NCBI GenBank assembly: GCA_963575745.1 | Contig: CAUYUJ010005037.1 | Location: forward strand, 1-64,000 | Origin: Prorocentrum cordatum | Lineage: Eukaryota > Sar > Dinophyceae > Prorocentrales > Prorocentraceae | Length of the DNA stretch: 64,000 bases | Reading direction: 5' to 3' | Part shown: positions 47,900 through 59,329 of the stretch, piece by piece | How positions within the stretch are numbered: the stretch's first letter is position 1 | How the letters are laid out: each line of letters starts with the position of its first letter | Translations under genes and position numbers: made by a program | The notes under the pieces: generated by a model | The model's database searches: none | Told to the model about the DNA's origin: nothing | The model's input: the letters and a program-made list of their open reading frames with translations, nothing else

Positions 47900-48370
47900 G
47901 TTGGTGGCCAGGAGGGTCGGCTTGAGATATCCCGCACCGTATGCACAGTTATCGTATCGGACAAAGATCGCGTTCTGGCTCTGCAGCTCCTTCCTAAGGG
48001 GCTTCCAGGAGAAGAGCCTCGAGGAACGCGGGTTCTCGAGTGAGTAGAGGACGCCATACTGCTTGCAGAGTTTGATGAGCCCCAACGAGAACTTGGCCAA
48101 CTGGAGGCCCCCAAGAGCGGCTGAACTCGAGCCCGTCGTGCGGGCCCTCGACCAAGTAGTGCGCGGAGTCCCCAGGTGGAGGTACCACACGAGCCCCTGC
48201 TTGACCAAGCCCTTGATGTGCCTCTGGGTCCTCTGCCTCGAGACGTCCATGTGGGGGCCCCTCGAGATCTCGATGGGGCACCCGATGTTGAGGTCGGCCT
48301 CCTGACAGGCGGCGGAGAAGGCGGCGCAGCCGGCGAAGATCTCCAGGACGAACTGATGCTGAGCTGACGT
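47900..48370 (-). pseudogene. C5-methyltransferase-like domain of the DIRS-like element
   Basis: Motif I-like L-E-I-F-A-G-C-A-A-F-S, motif IV-like position G-T-P-R-T-T-W, motif VI-like S-L-E-N-P-R-S-S, and a C-terminal D-N-C-A-Y-G-A-G-Y-L-K-P-T-L-L-A-T-N. Active C5 enzymes have a Cys after the Pro of motif IV; here it is Arg (codon CGC, one change from TGC). A compact, atypical relative of C5 methyltransferases; catalysis is unlikely as it stands. Confidence 0.65.
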
Positions 48371-48699
48371 CTTGACGACAGGGCTGTTGCTTTTTCTGTG
48401 CTGCTCAGTCCGTGCTCGCGGGCCCCGCTGGCGGGTGCGTCGGCGGGGCCGCGCCGCGCCTGGGCTGCATGGAGCGGCAAAATGCGCGCGAGGCCCCATG
48501 CGCCCAAGAGGTGACCGCCGTTCAGGCGGAGTCCGAACCCTCGTAGGGGTCGGGGGGGCTGCGGGCGTCTGCCGAGGCCCCATTCGCCCCAGCCCCGACC
48601 GCGAAGGCGGCGGTCGGCGGATCCGAGCGCTGGCTCGGGCTGGGGGCGAGTCGGGGACCCGCGAGCATCGCTGAAGCAGCGCCCGGCCGTGCCGGCCAG

Positions 48700-49800
48700 C
48701 GACAGAGGCCCCGGCAGGCAGCTCGCCTCGATCGGCCGCCCTCGAGTCGAAGTCGGTCGGGTTCCTCTTGCTCTCCACGTAGCGAAGGGACCAGTCGAGC
48801 TCGCAGCCGATGGAGAGGGCCCCGGCGCGCTGGCACAGGCGCCGAAGGGCAAAGCTGCCCGAGCGCCCCTTCTCGAAGCTGCAGAGGCTCGAGAGGTTGT
48901 CCCCGATCGAGAGAACTCTCCTCCCGTGAAGCCCGACACACCTCGAGGCCCGCACCAGGCCCATGAGCAGCACGCGGCCCTCCTTCTCATGGATGACACC
49001 GTCGTGCTGCCACGCGCCCTTGATGACCATCGCCCAGCGCTTGCTCGCGAGCAGCGCGTCCGGCAGCGGCGGGATCCCCACCTCCTCGGCCGGCCGCTCC
49101 ACGGTCTCGATGTCGCGCCACGGCCGGCAGCGAACCGCGGGTCCGCCGCCGAGGTCGCGAGGGCCGCCACCGAGAGACCCTGCCGGGTCTGGCGAGGCTC
49201 GCCACTCGGCCGACCAGCCGCCCACGGCCCCCCAGCCATCGTCGCTCCGCTCGACCGCGTCGAAGCGCCACCGCTCTCGGTAGCGCGCCACGGCCCGAAA
49301 CTCGGGTCCCGAGACGGAGGTGACGTGCCGCGCGTAGCCCACGGCAGAGGAGTCGCCGCAAAAGGCGACGCTGGCAGGCTCTGCGCTGAGACGGGCCTCG
49401 GCCAGGAAGACGAGCCAGGAGGACACTTCCAGCTCCCACCGGACGGACGCCCACAGGCGAACCTCCTTGCCGCCGCTCTCGGACATGAAGGACCAGACCT
49501 TGTCGAGCGCCGAGAGCCCGAAGCGCAGCAGCTGGCAGTGATGCACGATGTGGCCGACCAGAACCTGCAGGACGAGCCCGCTGCAGCGGCCTCGGCGCAG
49601 CACGGCGCGCAGCGCCAAGTGGAGCCGCCAAATGCGCCGAGGCTTAGGACGTAGCAGACGACGCCGGCCATCAAACTCCACCCCCAGCAGCTCGAGCGTC
49701 TCGGCGGGCGAGTTCTCCTCGTGGTAGTGCAGCCCGCTCTTGTCGAGGTCGCCCTTGACGGCGTCCAGGGCGCGCTGCGTGGCGGCTCGGCTGAGCCCGA
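48700..49800 (-). pseudogene. RT end and RNase H of the DIRS-like element
   Basis: L-L-G-V-E-F-D-G near 49680 is the RT palm/thumb border. RNase H follows: F-C-G-D-S-S-A-V-G-Y-A near 49350, I-G-D-N-L-S-S-L near 48910 and R-Y-V-E-S-K-R-N-P-T-D-F-D-S-R near 48750. The RT fingers and the catalytic Asp pair are missing because of the truncation. Confidence 0.75.
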
Positions 49801-49820
49801 TGACCCCAGAGGTCTGGAAG

Positions 49821-50495
49821 GACTGTTTTTTAGTCCGGTGATTATGTTATGTATGTTGGTCATTATTTATAGTCCCCTTACATATTCGTGTTACATGGTA
49901 GTTCGTTAGTTATATACAGTTATTGTTTTTTTTTGCTCTGCGCGAAAATGATTGACGGTTTGAGCCAAGATGGCCAGTGGATACACGATCGCGCACGCAC
50001 CTTCTTGAGCCATAACAAGAGAGCACGGCTCGAGGAGGATGGAGGAAGAGGTCGAGGAGGATGAGGGCGAGGTCGAGGGGACGAGGGAAGGGGGAGATGG
50101 AACGAAGTAGTGGAAAAAGGGGGCACGAGTGTGCGTGGACCGTGACATGCATGCAACGCTTGGCTTTCGAAAACCTTTCCAGGCCCCAGGGCTGTCCAGG
50201 AGCGAAAATATCTGCCCGCGGGAAGGGCGCGACGCACTGGTCATCAAAAACCAAGCATTGTGCATTATGGGGGCAATTCCACGCGCGCATCTTGCACATG
50301 GTTGTAGAAGAGGATGATCGGGGAGGAAGGGGGGGGCGAAGGGGGGGGAAGATGATAAGAACGAGAACGAGATAAAGTATGAAAGGGGGGATGGGGAGGA
50401 CGATAAAGGAGAAAGAGGATAGGGAGGAGGAGGAGGAGGAACAAAAGGGGGATGGGGAGGATGAGTAGTCGTAGTAGCAGTAGTCATAGTAATCT
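49821..50495. other. No gene; possible relict spliced leader at about 49963-49985
   Basis: 49830-49930 is AT-rich. Minus-strand GGCCATCTTGGCTCAAA near 49980-49964 matches most of the spliced leader. The rest is mixed with GGA-like patches. Confidence 0.4.
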
Positions 50496-51075
50496 AGTGA
50501 CGGTGAGTGCGTGGAGTGGTTACAGGCAAGCTACCAAGTAGGAATGGTAGGTATGGTATATTAGGGCATGATCTGGTAGCGTCGTAGTAGGCAGGACGGC
50601 AGGGACGGAGGAGGCAGGAGGAGGGCATATGAGGGGGAGGGGGGTGTGGGTGGGGGGGGGGGGGGGGGGGGGGGGGGGGTGGGGAGGGGGGGGGGGTGGG
50701 GGGGGGAACATGAGGAGGGACAAGACGATTATGAATAATAATAATAAGAAGGACATGACCATTAATAACACGAAACGTAAGAAGCATACTGCGACGAAGA
50801 CGAGGAGAATGGGGAGGGGGAGTTGGATGGGGGAAGAGGAAGATGAGGAAACGAAGGAGGGAGGGAAACAGTAGGAGGAGGAGGTGGAGTAGGATAAGGA
50901 GCAGGAAACGCATGAAGAGGAGGAGAAAGAGGAAGAGAAATATGACGACGCGCAGGAAATGAGAGACATCACAATTTCCACGCGGCGACAGGCCGCAGGT
51001 CGTCTGTGCTGCACCTGCGCCCGTGATTGACGCGCGGCGGCGGCGGCGGCCGCCGCCGCGTCTGGCTGGCCTCAT
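50496..51075. repeat. Poly-G tract and purine-rich DNA
   Basis: 50640-50708 is almost pure G with a few T. It could form G-quadruplexes on the plus strand. Surrounding GGA-like sequence. No gene. Confidence 0.7.
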
Positions 51076-51079
51076 CGGC

Positions 51080-51420
51080 TCCTCTGGCCGCGAGTCCTCC
51101 TGCGCCTCCTCCGCCGCCTGCCGTCTCCTCCTGGGCTCTTGGCCACGACCCGCGCTCCTTGGCGCAGTCCTTGCTCGCTCGTTGGAGCGCCCCTGGATGA
51201 ATCGGTCCTCGGCGTGCCTCCTTTCACTAGCGATGGTGATCCGTTGTGCCGCCTGACTGTGATGCCATCCTCCGTGATGACACTGATGTTGCCCGTCTTG
51301 CCTTTGAAGGCGACGTCGTCGCCGACGCAGCCGCGGCGCTCGAATCTGTGCACGAGGCCGCCCTCGTGGGAACAGATGCACGGCCGCGTCGAGCAGAGAC
51401 GGGAGGCAAGGTGGACGTGG
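51080..51420 (-). other. Possible exon, basic C-terminus
   Basis: The minus strand reads G-D-D-V-A-F-K-G-K-T-G-N-I-S-V-I-T-E-D-G-I-T-V-R-R, then a basic tail ending R-R-R-R-R-R-R-T-R. Protein-like but unrecognised. Confidence 0.3.
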
Positions 51421-51639
51421 GCGACGGGGGAGGAGGATTGATGAGGAGGAGGAGGAAGGGACGGAAGAGGATAATGGTGATGATCGTGGGAGTGAGGGGG
51501 AGGAGGCGGCGGAGGGCTGATGAGGAGGAAGAAGAGGAGCAGGATGATTAGATGAGAAGGGGGGAGTGGATGAGGAAGACGGAGGAGGATGACGGGGAGG
51601 ACGAGGAGGGTCAGGAGGAGGATGCGGTTGGTACCGATC

Positions 51640-51695
51640 ATCGATTGTCACCGCTAACGGTGAACATCGATGAGTGTCGGTGACCACCGCCGTTG
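51640..51695. repeat. ATCGATGAGTGTCGGTGACC-type repeat block
   Basis: It contains inverted CACCGCTAACGGTG and ATCGATGAG. The same motif family recurs at 55110-55160, 60105-60350, 62065-62105 and 62930-62975. Confidence 0.5.
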
Positions 51696-51894
51696 TGCGA
51701 TGGACGGGGATGCAGCGCGAGCGAGGGTCCTGCGCATCCGCTGTCCTCCTCGGCAGCTTCCAGCAGTCTGGCGCACTTCCCGGCGCCTCCTCACCCACTC
51801 GCCACGCCGCCCGTGTTCCTCTCAGGAGCAGCTCGGCCGGCCTGCTTCACTAAGAGGAATAGGAGGCGAGAGGAGGGCAACACATAACATCGCG

Positions 51895-52032
51895 CAAAAA
51901 AAAAAAAACGAAAAAAAAAAAACAAAAAAAAAAAAAATAAATAAAAAAACAAAAAAAAAAAAAAAAAACAAAAAAATAAAAAAAAAAAAAAATAAAAACT
52001 AACAAAAAATAAAAAAAAAAATAAAAAACGGA
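51895..52032. repeat. A-rich tract
   Basis: About 135 bp of A-runs broken by single C, T or G, like 26528-26790 and 53358-53580. Confidence 0.85.
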
Positions 52033-52479
52033 AACACGCGAGGAGGGATTGATGACTCCAACCGTGTAGTCGGGGTAGGTGTAGTCGGAGCTGTGGCTGG
52101 AGCCCTCCACCTCGCTCAGCGCAGTGCCTCCTCCATGGGCGCCCTCGCTGTGCTGGCTGCTGCGCGCCGCCTCCGCCGTCTGCATGGGCGTGCTCCTTGG
52201 CGCATGGCTCCGACCACGCTGTCCAGCATCGTCCGACACAGGCACCACCGTGCGTACCGAACACCTGGAGCTGCTAGCAGGTATCTCTGTCGGACTTGGC
52301 AGCTCAGTCGGAGTGGGTATCTGAGTCGGACTGGACGGCGGCAGCCTCGACGCGGGCTCGGCGCGGCACCCCTCCGATTTCACCTCTGTCGACAACAGGG
52401 GGCGCATAGAGGAGGAGAAGGAAGCGGGTGAGGATGCGGATGATAAGGATGAATTTGAGGAGGCCGATTACACCGACGA

Positions 52480-53340
52480 GAATGAGAGATAACGAAGATT
52501 ATCAGGACTAATCGGAACATTACTAGCATATGACAATGCGAGGAGGAAGAGGACGAGACGGATTAGAATGACGGGGATGACCTCAACGTCGTCGTCGACG
52601 GTCGCCGCCAATGCCATCTGCACGTCCAACAAGTATTGCCGATCGAGCATCTCATCGGTCTCGGCCACTAGATCCTCAGTTGCCGTGTCCACAGCGACTA
52701 GTTGTCTCCTCTGCCTATCTTTCTGCGTGCCGATCAGCTCGCCGCTCAGAAGACGTTCTCGTAGTACTGCTTCGCGATGCTGATTGGCCGCGGTCGCCAT
52801 CGCCTTGGCAGATCGCCGCGTGTCCTCCTCAGCCTTTGCCATGTAGATACGCTCCATGCGCTCTGCCCGCCTGGTGTCGCGCTCCTCCTGCTCCCGCTCC
52901 CTCTTCCGTGCCCGCAGCAGCTGCATTGCAGCCTCGAGGCGATCTGCGTCGACGGCGCTGGCGTCGCCGTCCACGTCCACGATGTCTGATCGCCATGTCG
53001 CCCGCGCCATCCTCCGCGGCGTCGTGCTCCTCCTCATCCTCCTCCTCCGATCAGCGCTATCATCATCGTCACGTTCTCGGCGGCGGCCTCGACTCTCGCT
53101 CCGCCGCCTAGCCCTCCTGCCTGTGGATGAACGGGGCTGGGTGGGTATATACCGGGGGTGGGGAAGAGTGGTATTGGGATGGTGAGTGAGAGGATGCCCA
53201 CCTTCTGGCCGAGAGCCAACCGCGCTGGCGCTGACCAGGATGAGCCCCCGCCCGCCGTGGCCAGATGGCATTCGCCGCGGTGCCCCCCGTCTCCGCGCGT
53301 GGCGGGGGGATGCGCCCGAGGCGCTCGAAGCCCAAGTGGC
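52480..53340 (-). other. Possible exon with charged coiled coil
   Basis: The minus-strand frame is open through about 53340-52468. The best part (53000-52580) reads D-R-L-E-A-A-M-Q-L-L-R-A-R-K-R-E-R-E-Q-E and later E-A-V-L-R-E-R-L-L-S-G-E-L, a long charged helix. No family recognised. The upstream end runs into an A-rich tract. Confidence 0.4.
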
Positions 53341-53355
53341 TGCGGGGGCAGCAAA

Positions 53356-53431
53356 AATCAAAAAAAAAAAAAAAAAAAACAAAACAAAAAAAAAAAGAAA
53401 AAAAGAAAAAAAAAAAAACGAAAAAAAAATG

Positions 53432-53472
<41 letters not shown>

Positions 53473-53582
53473 ACAAGAACAAAAAAACCAAAGCAAAAAA
53501 ACAAAAAAAGCAGAAATAAAAAACACAAAAAGAAAACAAAAAGCAAAAACACAAAAAAAACAAAAAAAAAAAAGAACACAAG
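53356..53582. repeat. A-rich tract
   Basis: About 225 bp of A with scattered C and G. Poly-Lys, poly-Asn and poly-Phe frames across it are artefacts. Confidence 0.85.
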
Positions 53583-53859
53583 GCAGCGGGTGGGATCCCC
53601 CGACCGCCCCCTTCGACGTGATCGACAGCCCCCTCCTCCTCCCTCCTCGTCGTCGGTGTCCTCATCGGCATCCGTGCCATCATCCCCCCTCGTGCTCATC
53701 TTCCCACATGCCTCCTCCATTCCCCGTCATCTGCATCCCCGCCTCCTCCAGGCCGTCACGTGCTGGACATATGTCGGTTGCGACCCCACGCGCGCGCCCC
53801 CCCGTTGCAACCGAGCCAGACCCAGGGAGTCTGCGGAAACACGGCTGGCCTGTGACGGG

Positions 53860-54592
53860 TTACGATGGTGATGAGGTTGCTGATGGTGATAGTGATGATG
53901 GTGGTGTTGGTGGCGCGCAAGTTGATGATGTTGTTGATGACGATGGCGATGGCAACGATCATACATATGCTAATGTTGAGTGTGATGGGTACGATGCTGG
54001 TGTTGGTGATGCCAATGACGATCGTGATGGTGGCTGCGTTGCGGATGAAGCTGCTGAATGTACACATGAGGATGTTAATGTTGATGATGATGGTGATGAT
54101 AATGGTGATGGCGGTGAGTGCGATACCGATGGTAGTGGCCATGATGATGACGATGCGGGGATGATGGGTTGATCAGGAGCCCGATGAGGTCTGGCCAATA
54201 GAAATAATTCCACCCCCAGGGTCGCGCGACGGTTACTGCTGCACGGGAGGAGCAGCATATAAAAGATGGTGGTGACAGGGAAGAGCAGGAGCCCCATCAA
54301 TAGGGTTAGGCCTGATTGGGGCGATGGTGGCTGGAGGGTGGACAGGGGGGCGACATGCGTCTTATGTGCGCCAGACTTGCCGGTGTGCGCTAGCATCTAC
54401 GTCAACATGTGCATGCGAGCGAACGCTGTCGGTGATGTTGGCCGACCTGTCATCTGCGATTGTGTAGTTCACGTGTGATATACAGTGCCCGTATACTAGT
54501 GATGCGACGCGGGTCACTGGTGCGCCTGTGTCTAACGACCCATATCCATGCAGCCCCCGACAACGTTCGCCCGCCCGAGACACCCCCAAACC
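53860..54592. other. GATGATGGTG repeat then no gene
   Basis: 53860-54172 is irregular GATG(A/G)TG repeat, giving Asp/Gly-rich frames. 54175-54592 shows nothing recognisable. Confidence 0.6.
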
Positions 54593-55960
54593 TCAGCGCG
54601 CGCTCATGGAGCGCCCGCTGCCAGACAACAAGACGCGAACCACGATGTGCGCCAACATGGCGCAGAAGTCGCTCGGGTAGTGCGCAGACGAACTCATGGC
54701 AGACCTGCGGCCGTTGTACCACCCCTTCTTGATCCACCCAGTCGCACCAGTACTCTTGAACCTACGGCCCACTGGAGCTAGTGGGCGAGCGCGGTCACCC
54801 AATCTCGATTGCGCATCCTTCTTAGATTTGACAAGCTGGCGTAGAGCTGCATCGTCACCCGTAGCCCACAGTACTGTTGGTTTCAGAGTAGGTGCTCCCC
54901 AGCCTCCCATCCAGAAGAAATATCGTTTAGCCTGGATTCGGATCATTGTCTAGGCAACGGCTGCGTCGTGAAAGTACATGGAGCCGAGCGGCTGCTCGAT
55001 CGCGACGTAGACGCCCCTACTCGTCGCCAGGAAGACGATGTACGACATGCAGGTGATGACACCACAACGCGCGACCGCCACAGCCCCTAGACTCGGAACT
55101 GCACGAGCTCATCGACGTTCACCGTGTTCGGTGATCATCGGTGAGCTTCGGTGAGCCCTGTCCCCCGTCCCCCTTCTGTACGTGTAGATTAAAATCAGAC
55201 CCCACACTGTGCACATTTATTTACCACATACATTGCTATCTACATAGTGTGCGTGCCCCCCGAGACGTGTTCAAGTCCGCCCGCAGACGTGATGTACGCC
55301 GTATAGTTAGCTTGGCGCACGTCACGTCTCGAAGTGTCCCCCTCAGTGTTCTTGCGCGTACGTTTGGTGTGTCCAGCTGCTGCCCCTATCCACGTGCTGC
55401 ATTGCGGCGCCATGTGGCAGACGCCGTTAGGTACCACAGTGCACACAATGTACACGCAGTAGAGGAGACCCACCTGTGGCCAGATGCAACCATCTCCCAC
55501 CATATACCATGAGGATGAAAGGGGTAGTTAACACGGGTGGGGGTGAGCTTGTTGCCACGGGCGATGGCGAGATGAGAGATGCACATGTTGACGAGGATGG
55601 CGGGGAATATGGATGACGATACACGGGTGAGTAATATGATGGTGTGATGGATGGTGTGATGATTGTCTACCCTTCGTTTACTATCCCAGGTGCAACCAAC
55701 GTGTAGATATCCTGATGTGGCCCGTCGCACTTGTCGTACGTCAGCGCCCTGTACCTCAGTATCGAAACACAGCGGGACGCTTCGCCCCGCCCTGAGAATA
55801 CTTCCAGAAAGGCGGTGGTGCGTGGGATCGATGGCGCGTGGTCAAGTAGAAGGCGAACTGATGCCAGCAGCATTCGCCCACCATGCTCCAGAGTTGTGTC
55901 CTCTACCACCCCTTCAGTCCGAAGGCGAGCAGCTCCATCGACAGCCCACGCCATGCCTGC
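54593..55960 (-). pseudogene. EVFSG-type methyltransferase-like gene, three exons, one in-frame stop
   Basis: Exon a (about 55960-55703): A-F-L-E-V-F-S-G-R-G-E-A-S-R and Y-D-K-C-D-G-P-H-Q-D-I-Y, a motif I-like site. Exon b (about 55458-55306): V-C-H-M-A-P-Q-C-S-T-W, a motif IV-like Pro-x-Cys, then V-R-Q-A-N. Exon c (about 55088-54593): G-V-Y-V-A-I-E-Q-P-L-G-S-M-Y-F, a motif VI-like E-Q-P, then Y-F-F-W-M-G-G-W-G-A-P-T-L-K-P-T-V-L-W. The a-b joint uses a TCTAC repeat and keeps frame. In exon c a TAG (54950-54952) interrupts an otherwise continuous frame, so this copy may be dead. This architecture is a recurrent dinoflagellate gene type related by motifs to C5 methyltransferases; activity is not implied. 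It lies just downstream of the transposase on the same strand. Confidence 0.7.
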
Positions 55961-56019
55961 ACCGTGATGCGGAAGGCCAGCGCGCCCCAGACCGCAACGC
56001 TGCAGGAACACAGTGATGC

Positions 56020-59000
56020 TCAGATAGGGCCAGATATAAGCACGAGACATTCCTGGCCCACGAAGTGTTCGCAGATCTGTAACTGAGCTTGCAAGTGAAA
56101 CAACGAAAACACCCTGGTCTCGAACCGCATTCTGTGTGCATACACTGCCACGTCTCTCAGCAGTGAATTTAGTGACTCGTCCAGGAAACACGTATACATC
56201 TTCGGCGACCCATGGTCGCTGATCCTGGAGCAGTTTTTGCACGCCGAGGTGAACTCGGAAACCTTCACGCCCAGACTAGCCCACGTCCAAACCTGACCCC
56301 ACCCCCCTGGCACACACAGCTGGTGCATCGTCCAGGCATTTCCGATGTCGTTGTTTTGCTTGGGGGAGACCGAGCTGCAGGACAGCGACCTGCTTGGGGC
56401 GACCGCGTCTAGCGGAACATTGCGCGTGCGATGCATGTCGCCGATGCGCCTGCTATTCGCAACACCCAGTAGTGGTCCAATACTCGGTCATCGTCAATCC
56501 TCCTCGTGGTAGCCTTCTACGTTGCTGTGCACCTACATCGTTCTACACACCAGCGTCGCCCAATCCCCGCCCCGCGCCCAACGCCCACGCGCCCTGTCCG
56601 ACTTCCCCTCCCCCCGCCCAGCCGCGCCCGCAGCCATGGGCGCAGCGCGCATGTTGGGGGGGGGGAGGAGTGTGGGCGTTAGGCGGGACATGGATGGGGC
56701 GACGCAGTGAGCGAATGCGCCCAGCATGATCGACAGAGGACCTAGGCGAGGCGAGGAGAGGAGGGATGTGGGAGGGAAGGAGGGGAGGTAGGAGGCTGGG
56801 GAGGGAGGGAGGGAGGTAGGGAGGGCGGGTTTGATTTGAACTATCCGCTATCAAAAAAAAAAAAACGCACGCCTGTAGATCAGGTGGCACACCAGGTGGT
56901 GCTTAGGCGTGTACGCGATGTGAGCCAGGCGGCAGCTCTTTAGGTGCACCCACATTGCCATCAGCATCTTGCGCATACTCTCAGGCGGCACGACGCACGT
57001 ATGGGTGCGCATCTCTTCCAGAAGTGTCCCCAACGACAGCCCAGCATCAATCAGGGCGTCGCCATACGCAGTCCGACCACCGTGTTTACTAAGCAGCTCG
57101 TTGGCAAATGGCACCAGGTATCCTATCTCGGCGGCCTTGAATGACACAGAGCACCCAGGATGCATCCAGTCCTGCGGTCGGGGGGGAACTCGCTCGAACA
57201 CTTGCAGACGTTGCGTCCCACTCGTGCCTGTCGACCCCCATGGCTCTTTATATCCCGTGTCCCACCGTGTGCATATGCAAACGCGTGCGCATCCATATAC
57301 ATGTATGTATATATCTATAGATATATAGCAGGCGCGCCCGCGTCGTAGTTTCAGACTCGACCGCCGGCCTGCGTAGTTTTACACAGAACATGTAGGTGCA
57401 TGTGTGCTACGTAAACCTGCATGCATAGTATGCGTAGCGGCGGGCTTGACTTGTTATGTGCACGCACGTGTCCACCGTGTGCGTGTGTCTGTGCGCATAT
57501 ACTAATACCATGGGTGGGTTATCTATCTCTCTCTCTCTATCGCGCTCTCTCTCTCTCTCTCGCGTGTGTATCTACCAATTCCACTCCGACATATGCACCC
57601 CCGCACCGCCATAACCACCCTACTAAAACCATGTGGCGCCTACCCCCCGACATGCGCTGCAGTCGCGCGCACACGCGTTGGGCAGCACCCACACGCACGC
57701 CACATTGGAAACCAGAGCGGGGTCCTGCAGCGACCGACCCTTGCGGTCCCCAAGCATCTTGAGCGTGAACGTGCCGACCCTGATGGAATGTGGTATGCAG
57801 TGTTGTTCTTGCCACAACTGAAGGTCAGCGTTTATGCGGCGGGAACCAAGCTCGAGAACGTTGTCCAGCGGGCCGCCGTACTTGAACGGATTTCGCAACA
57901 CAATTCTCCACAATGCAGCGCTCACAAACCGTTGTAGTGGTCCGTAGTATAGGCAGTGCAGCGAATCTATGGCGAGAGACCGAACTGGACTGGTTCCCAA
58001 ATGCCTACAGAATAAAGGGCACCTGTGGCTCATCGGGTCCAAAACTTTGCCACCGACGCCAACTGTTTCCCTCCAGAACGTGATCGTCAGTGGAAGCCGC
58101 ACACGTTCCAACCAATGTGTGTCCATCAGAGACACAGATGGCTCTAACCTGTCTCCTGCTTTGAGGGCGATGCCGTTCACGATAAGGTCAGTGTCCAGAA
58201 CTCGCCCGCCATGTGACTTCTTGGTTTTCCTAAACTTCAGCTTCGCCAGCAAATCCCTCCGATCTCTGTCGTGGCGCAATCGCACGTGCACCTCGCACGT
58301 CTCGCACGCTGTAAAGAACTCGTCATGTGTGCGAAGTGGCCAAGGCATCCCGTCGACTAGGTCATCGTAGGAGCCGTGCACCTCGTCCAAGCACATGTGG
58401 CAAAAGGAGCAGGGATTGTACAACGACGCCCAGCTCGACATGCCCAGTGTTTTCGAATGCTCGGACCAATCGCCTTTGATCCACACCAGGACCCCCTTGA
58501 ACGAGAGTTCCATATGCGAGCCCAGTGGGTCGTTCGGTGGCCAGTCTGATCCGTCGTGCCGCCGCGGCGGTCTGCGTCCTCTTGTAATCGCTTCCATCTG
58601 CCACCTCGCCACCTCCAAGTGCGGGAATATGGTGCGCCATCCTTTGCACCCGCACGCGCACATGTCCGATGAGCGGGTCACCGACATCAGGTGTCTCTTT
58701 CCCGACAATAAGTTGATCGCCCATATGCCAAGGGTGCTGTCGGTGCGGCCAGAAGCCGCGGAAATGTAGCGCACCCCGTCTAGATATATGGCGAGTGGAA
58801 CGGGGAGGTCGTGCCCGTTGGCCACAGCGTCCACCACCACAGGATGAGTGGTGTAGCAGGGGAGATCCAGCACGCACGGCTCGCGGACGTCAGGGTCGGA
58901 GTTTATCAAATCGAACGTAGCAGGCTCGGTCCGAATCTCGGTGTCGAGCGATTCGTACACACACTTCACAGGTACGGCTCTGATCGTGCGTGCAGGCCGC

Positions 59001-59323
59001 CTGTTCAGATTTACAGGCGTAGGGACACATATGAGATCCGACGGTGATGGCAATACCCTGGACAGTAAGTCTTGGTATTTGCCACTCTGTTTGCCTGGCG
59101 CCATGGCGTACTGTGCAAAGTTTGCGCCTGGCGTGTTCGCCTTGTCTGCATAATAACAGAGCTGGCATAAATCTGTTGCTGTAAGTTTACATGACGCGTA
59201 TAAGCGCAGCAGCATCCGTAGCAGCTCCGACCCTGCATCGCGTTCGCATTGGTCACTCTGTGCGTACAGTCTGGGCTTCCTGCATGCCGCGTCGGTGCTT
59301 CGGCAATGGGCGCGCTTGCCCAT
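56020..59323 (-). CDS. DDE-type (CACTA/Plavaka-like) transposase, three exons
   Basis: Exon 1 59323-57739 from ATG 59323 (M-G-K-R-A-H); exon 2 about 57134-56872; exon 3 about 56223-56020. Total about 685 aa. Exon 1 has L-Y-A-S-C-K-L-T-A-T-D-L-C, P-L-A-I-Y-L-D-G-V-R-Y (first Asp), S-F-K-G-V-L-V-W-I-K-G-D-W...N-P-C-S-F-C-H (the part that in TNP2-type proteins precedes a Cys pair) and L-A-I-D-S-L-H-C-L-Y-Y-G (D-x-L-H). Exons 2 and 3 add K-A-A-E-I-G-Y-L-V-P-F, T-P-K-H-H-L and F-L-D-E-S-L-N-S-L-L. Exon joins use CAAGG and CAGG repeats and keep frame (D-R-K|A-A-E; I-Y-R|I-S-D). No stop inside. The class is inferred from spacing of D, D-x-L-H and K-H-H; exact superfamily is uncertain. Confidence 0.7.
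56228..56871. other. Transposase intron 2
   Basis: About 645 bp with an A13 run (56853-56865), a GGGAGG-rich stretch (56755-56825) and CCCGCCC-rich DNA. Bounded by CCTG repeats (plus strand). Confidence 0.6.
57140..57738. other. Transposase intron 1
   Basis: About 600 bp bounded by CCTTG at 57135-57139 and 57739-57743. It contains a TATATATCTATAGATATATA palindrome (57305-57325) and a CT-dinucleotide stretch (57525-57562). No GT-AG pair is needed to restore frame. Confidence 0.6.
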
Positions 59324-59329
59324 GGTTGC

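Larger units (their letters stand above)
46448..49820 (-). mobile_element. DIRS-like tyrosine-recombinase retroelement, 5'-truncated
   Basis: Minus strand: the end of a reverse transcriptase, RNase H, a C5-methyltransferase-like domain and a tyrosine recombinase, in that order. The element begins abruptly near 49820 inside the RT and has at least two frame changes, so it is a dead copy. DIRS elements use a tyrosine recombinase in place of an integrase, and methyltransferase domains are known in DIRS-like elements. Confidence 0.8.
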
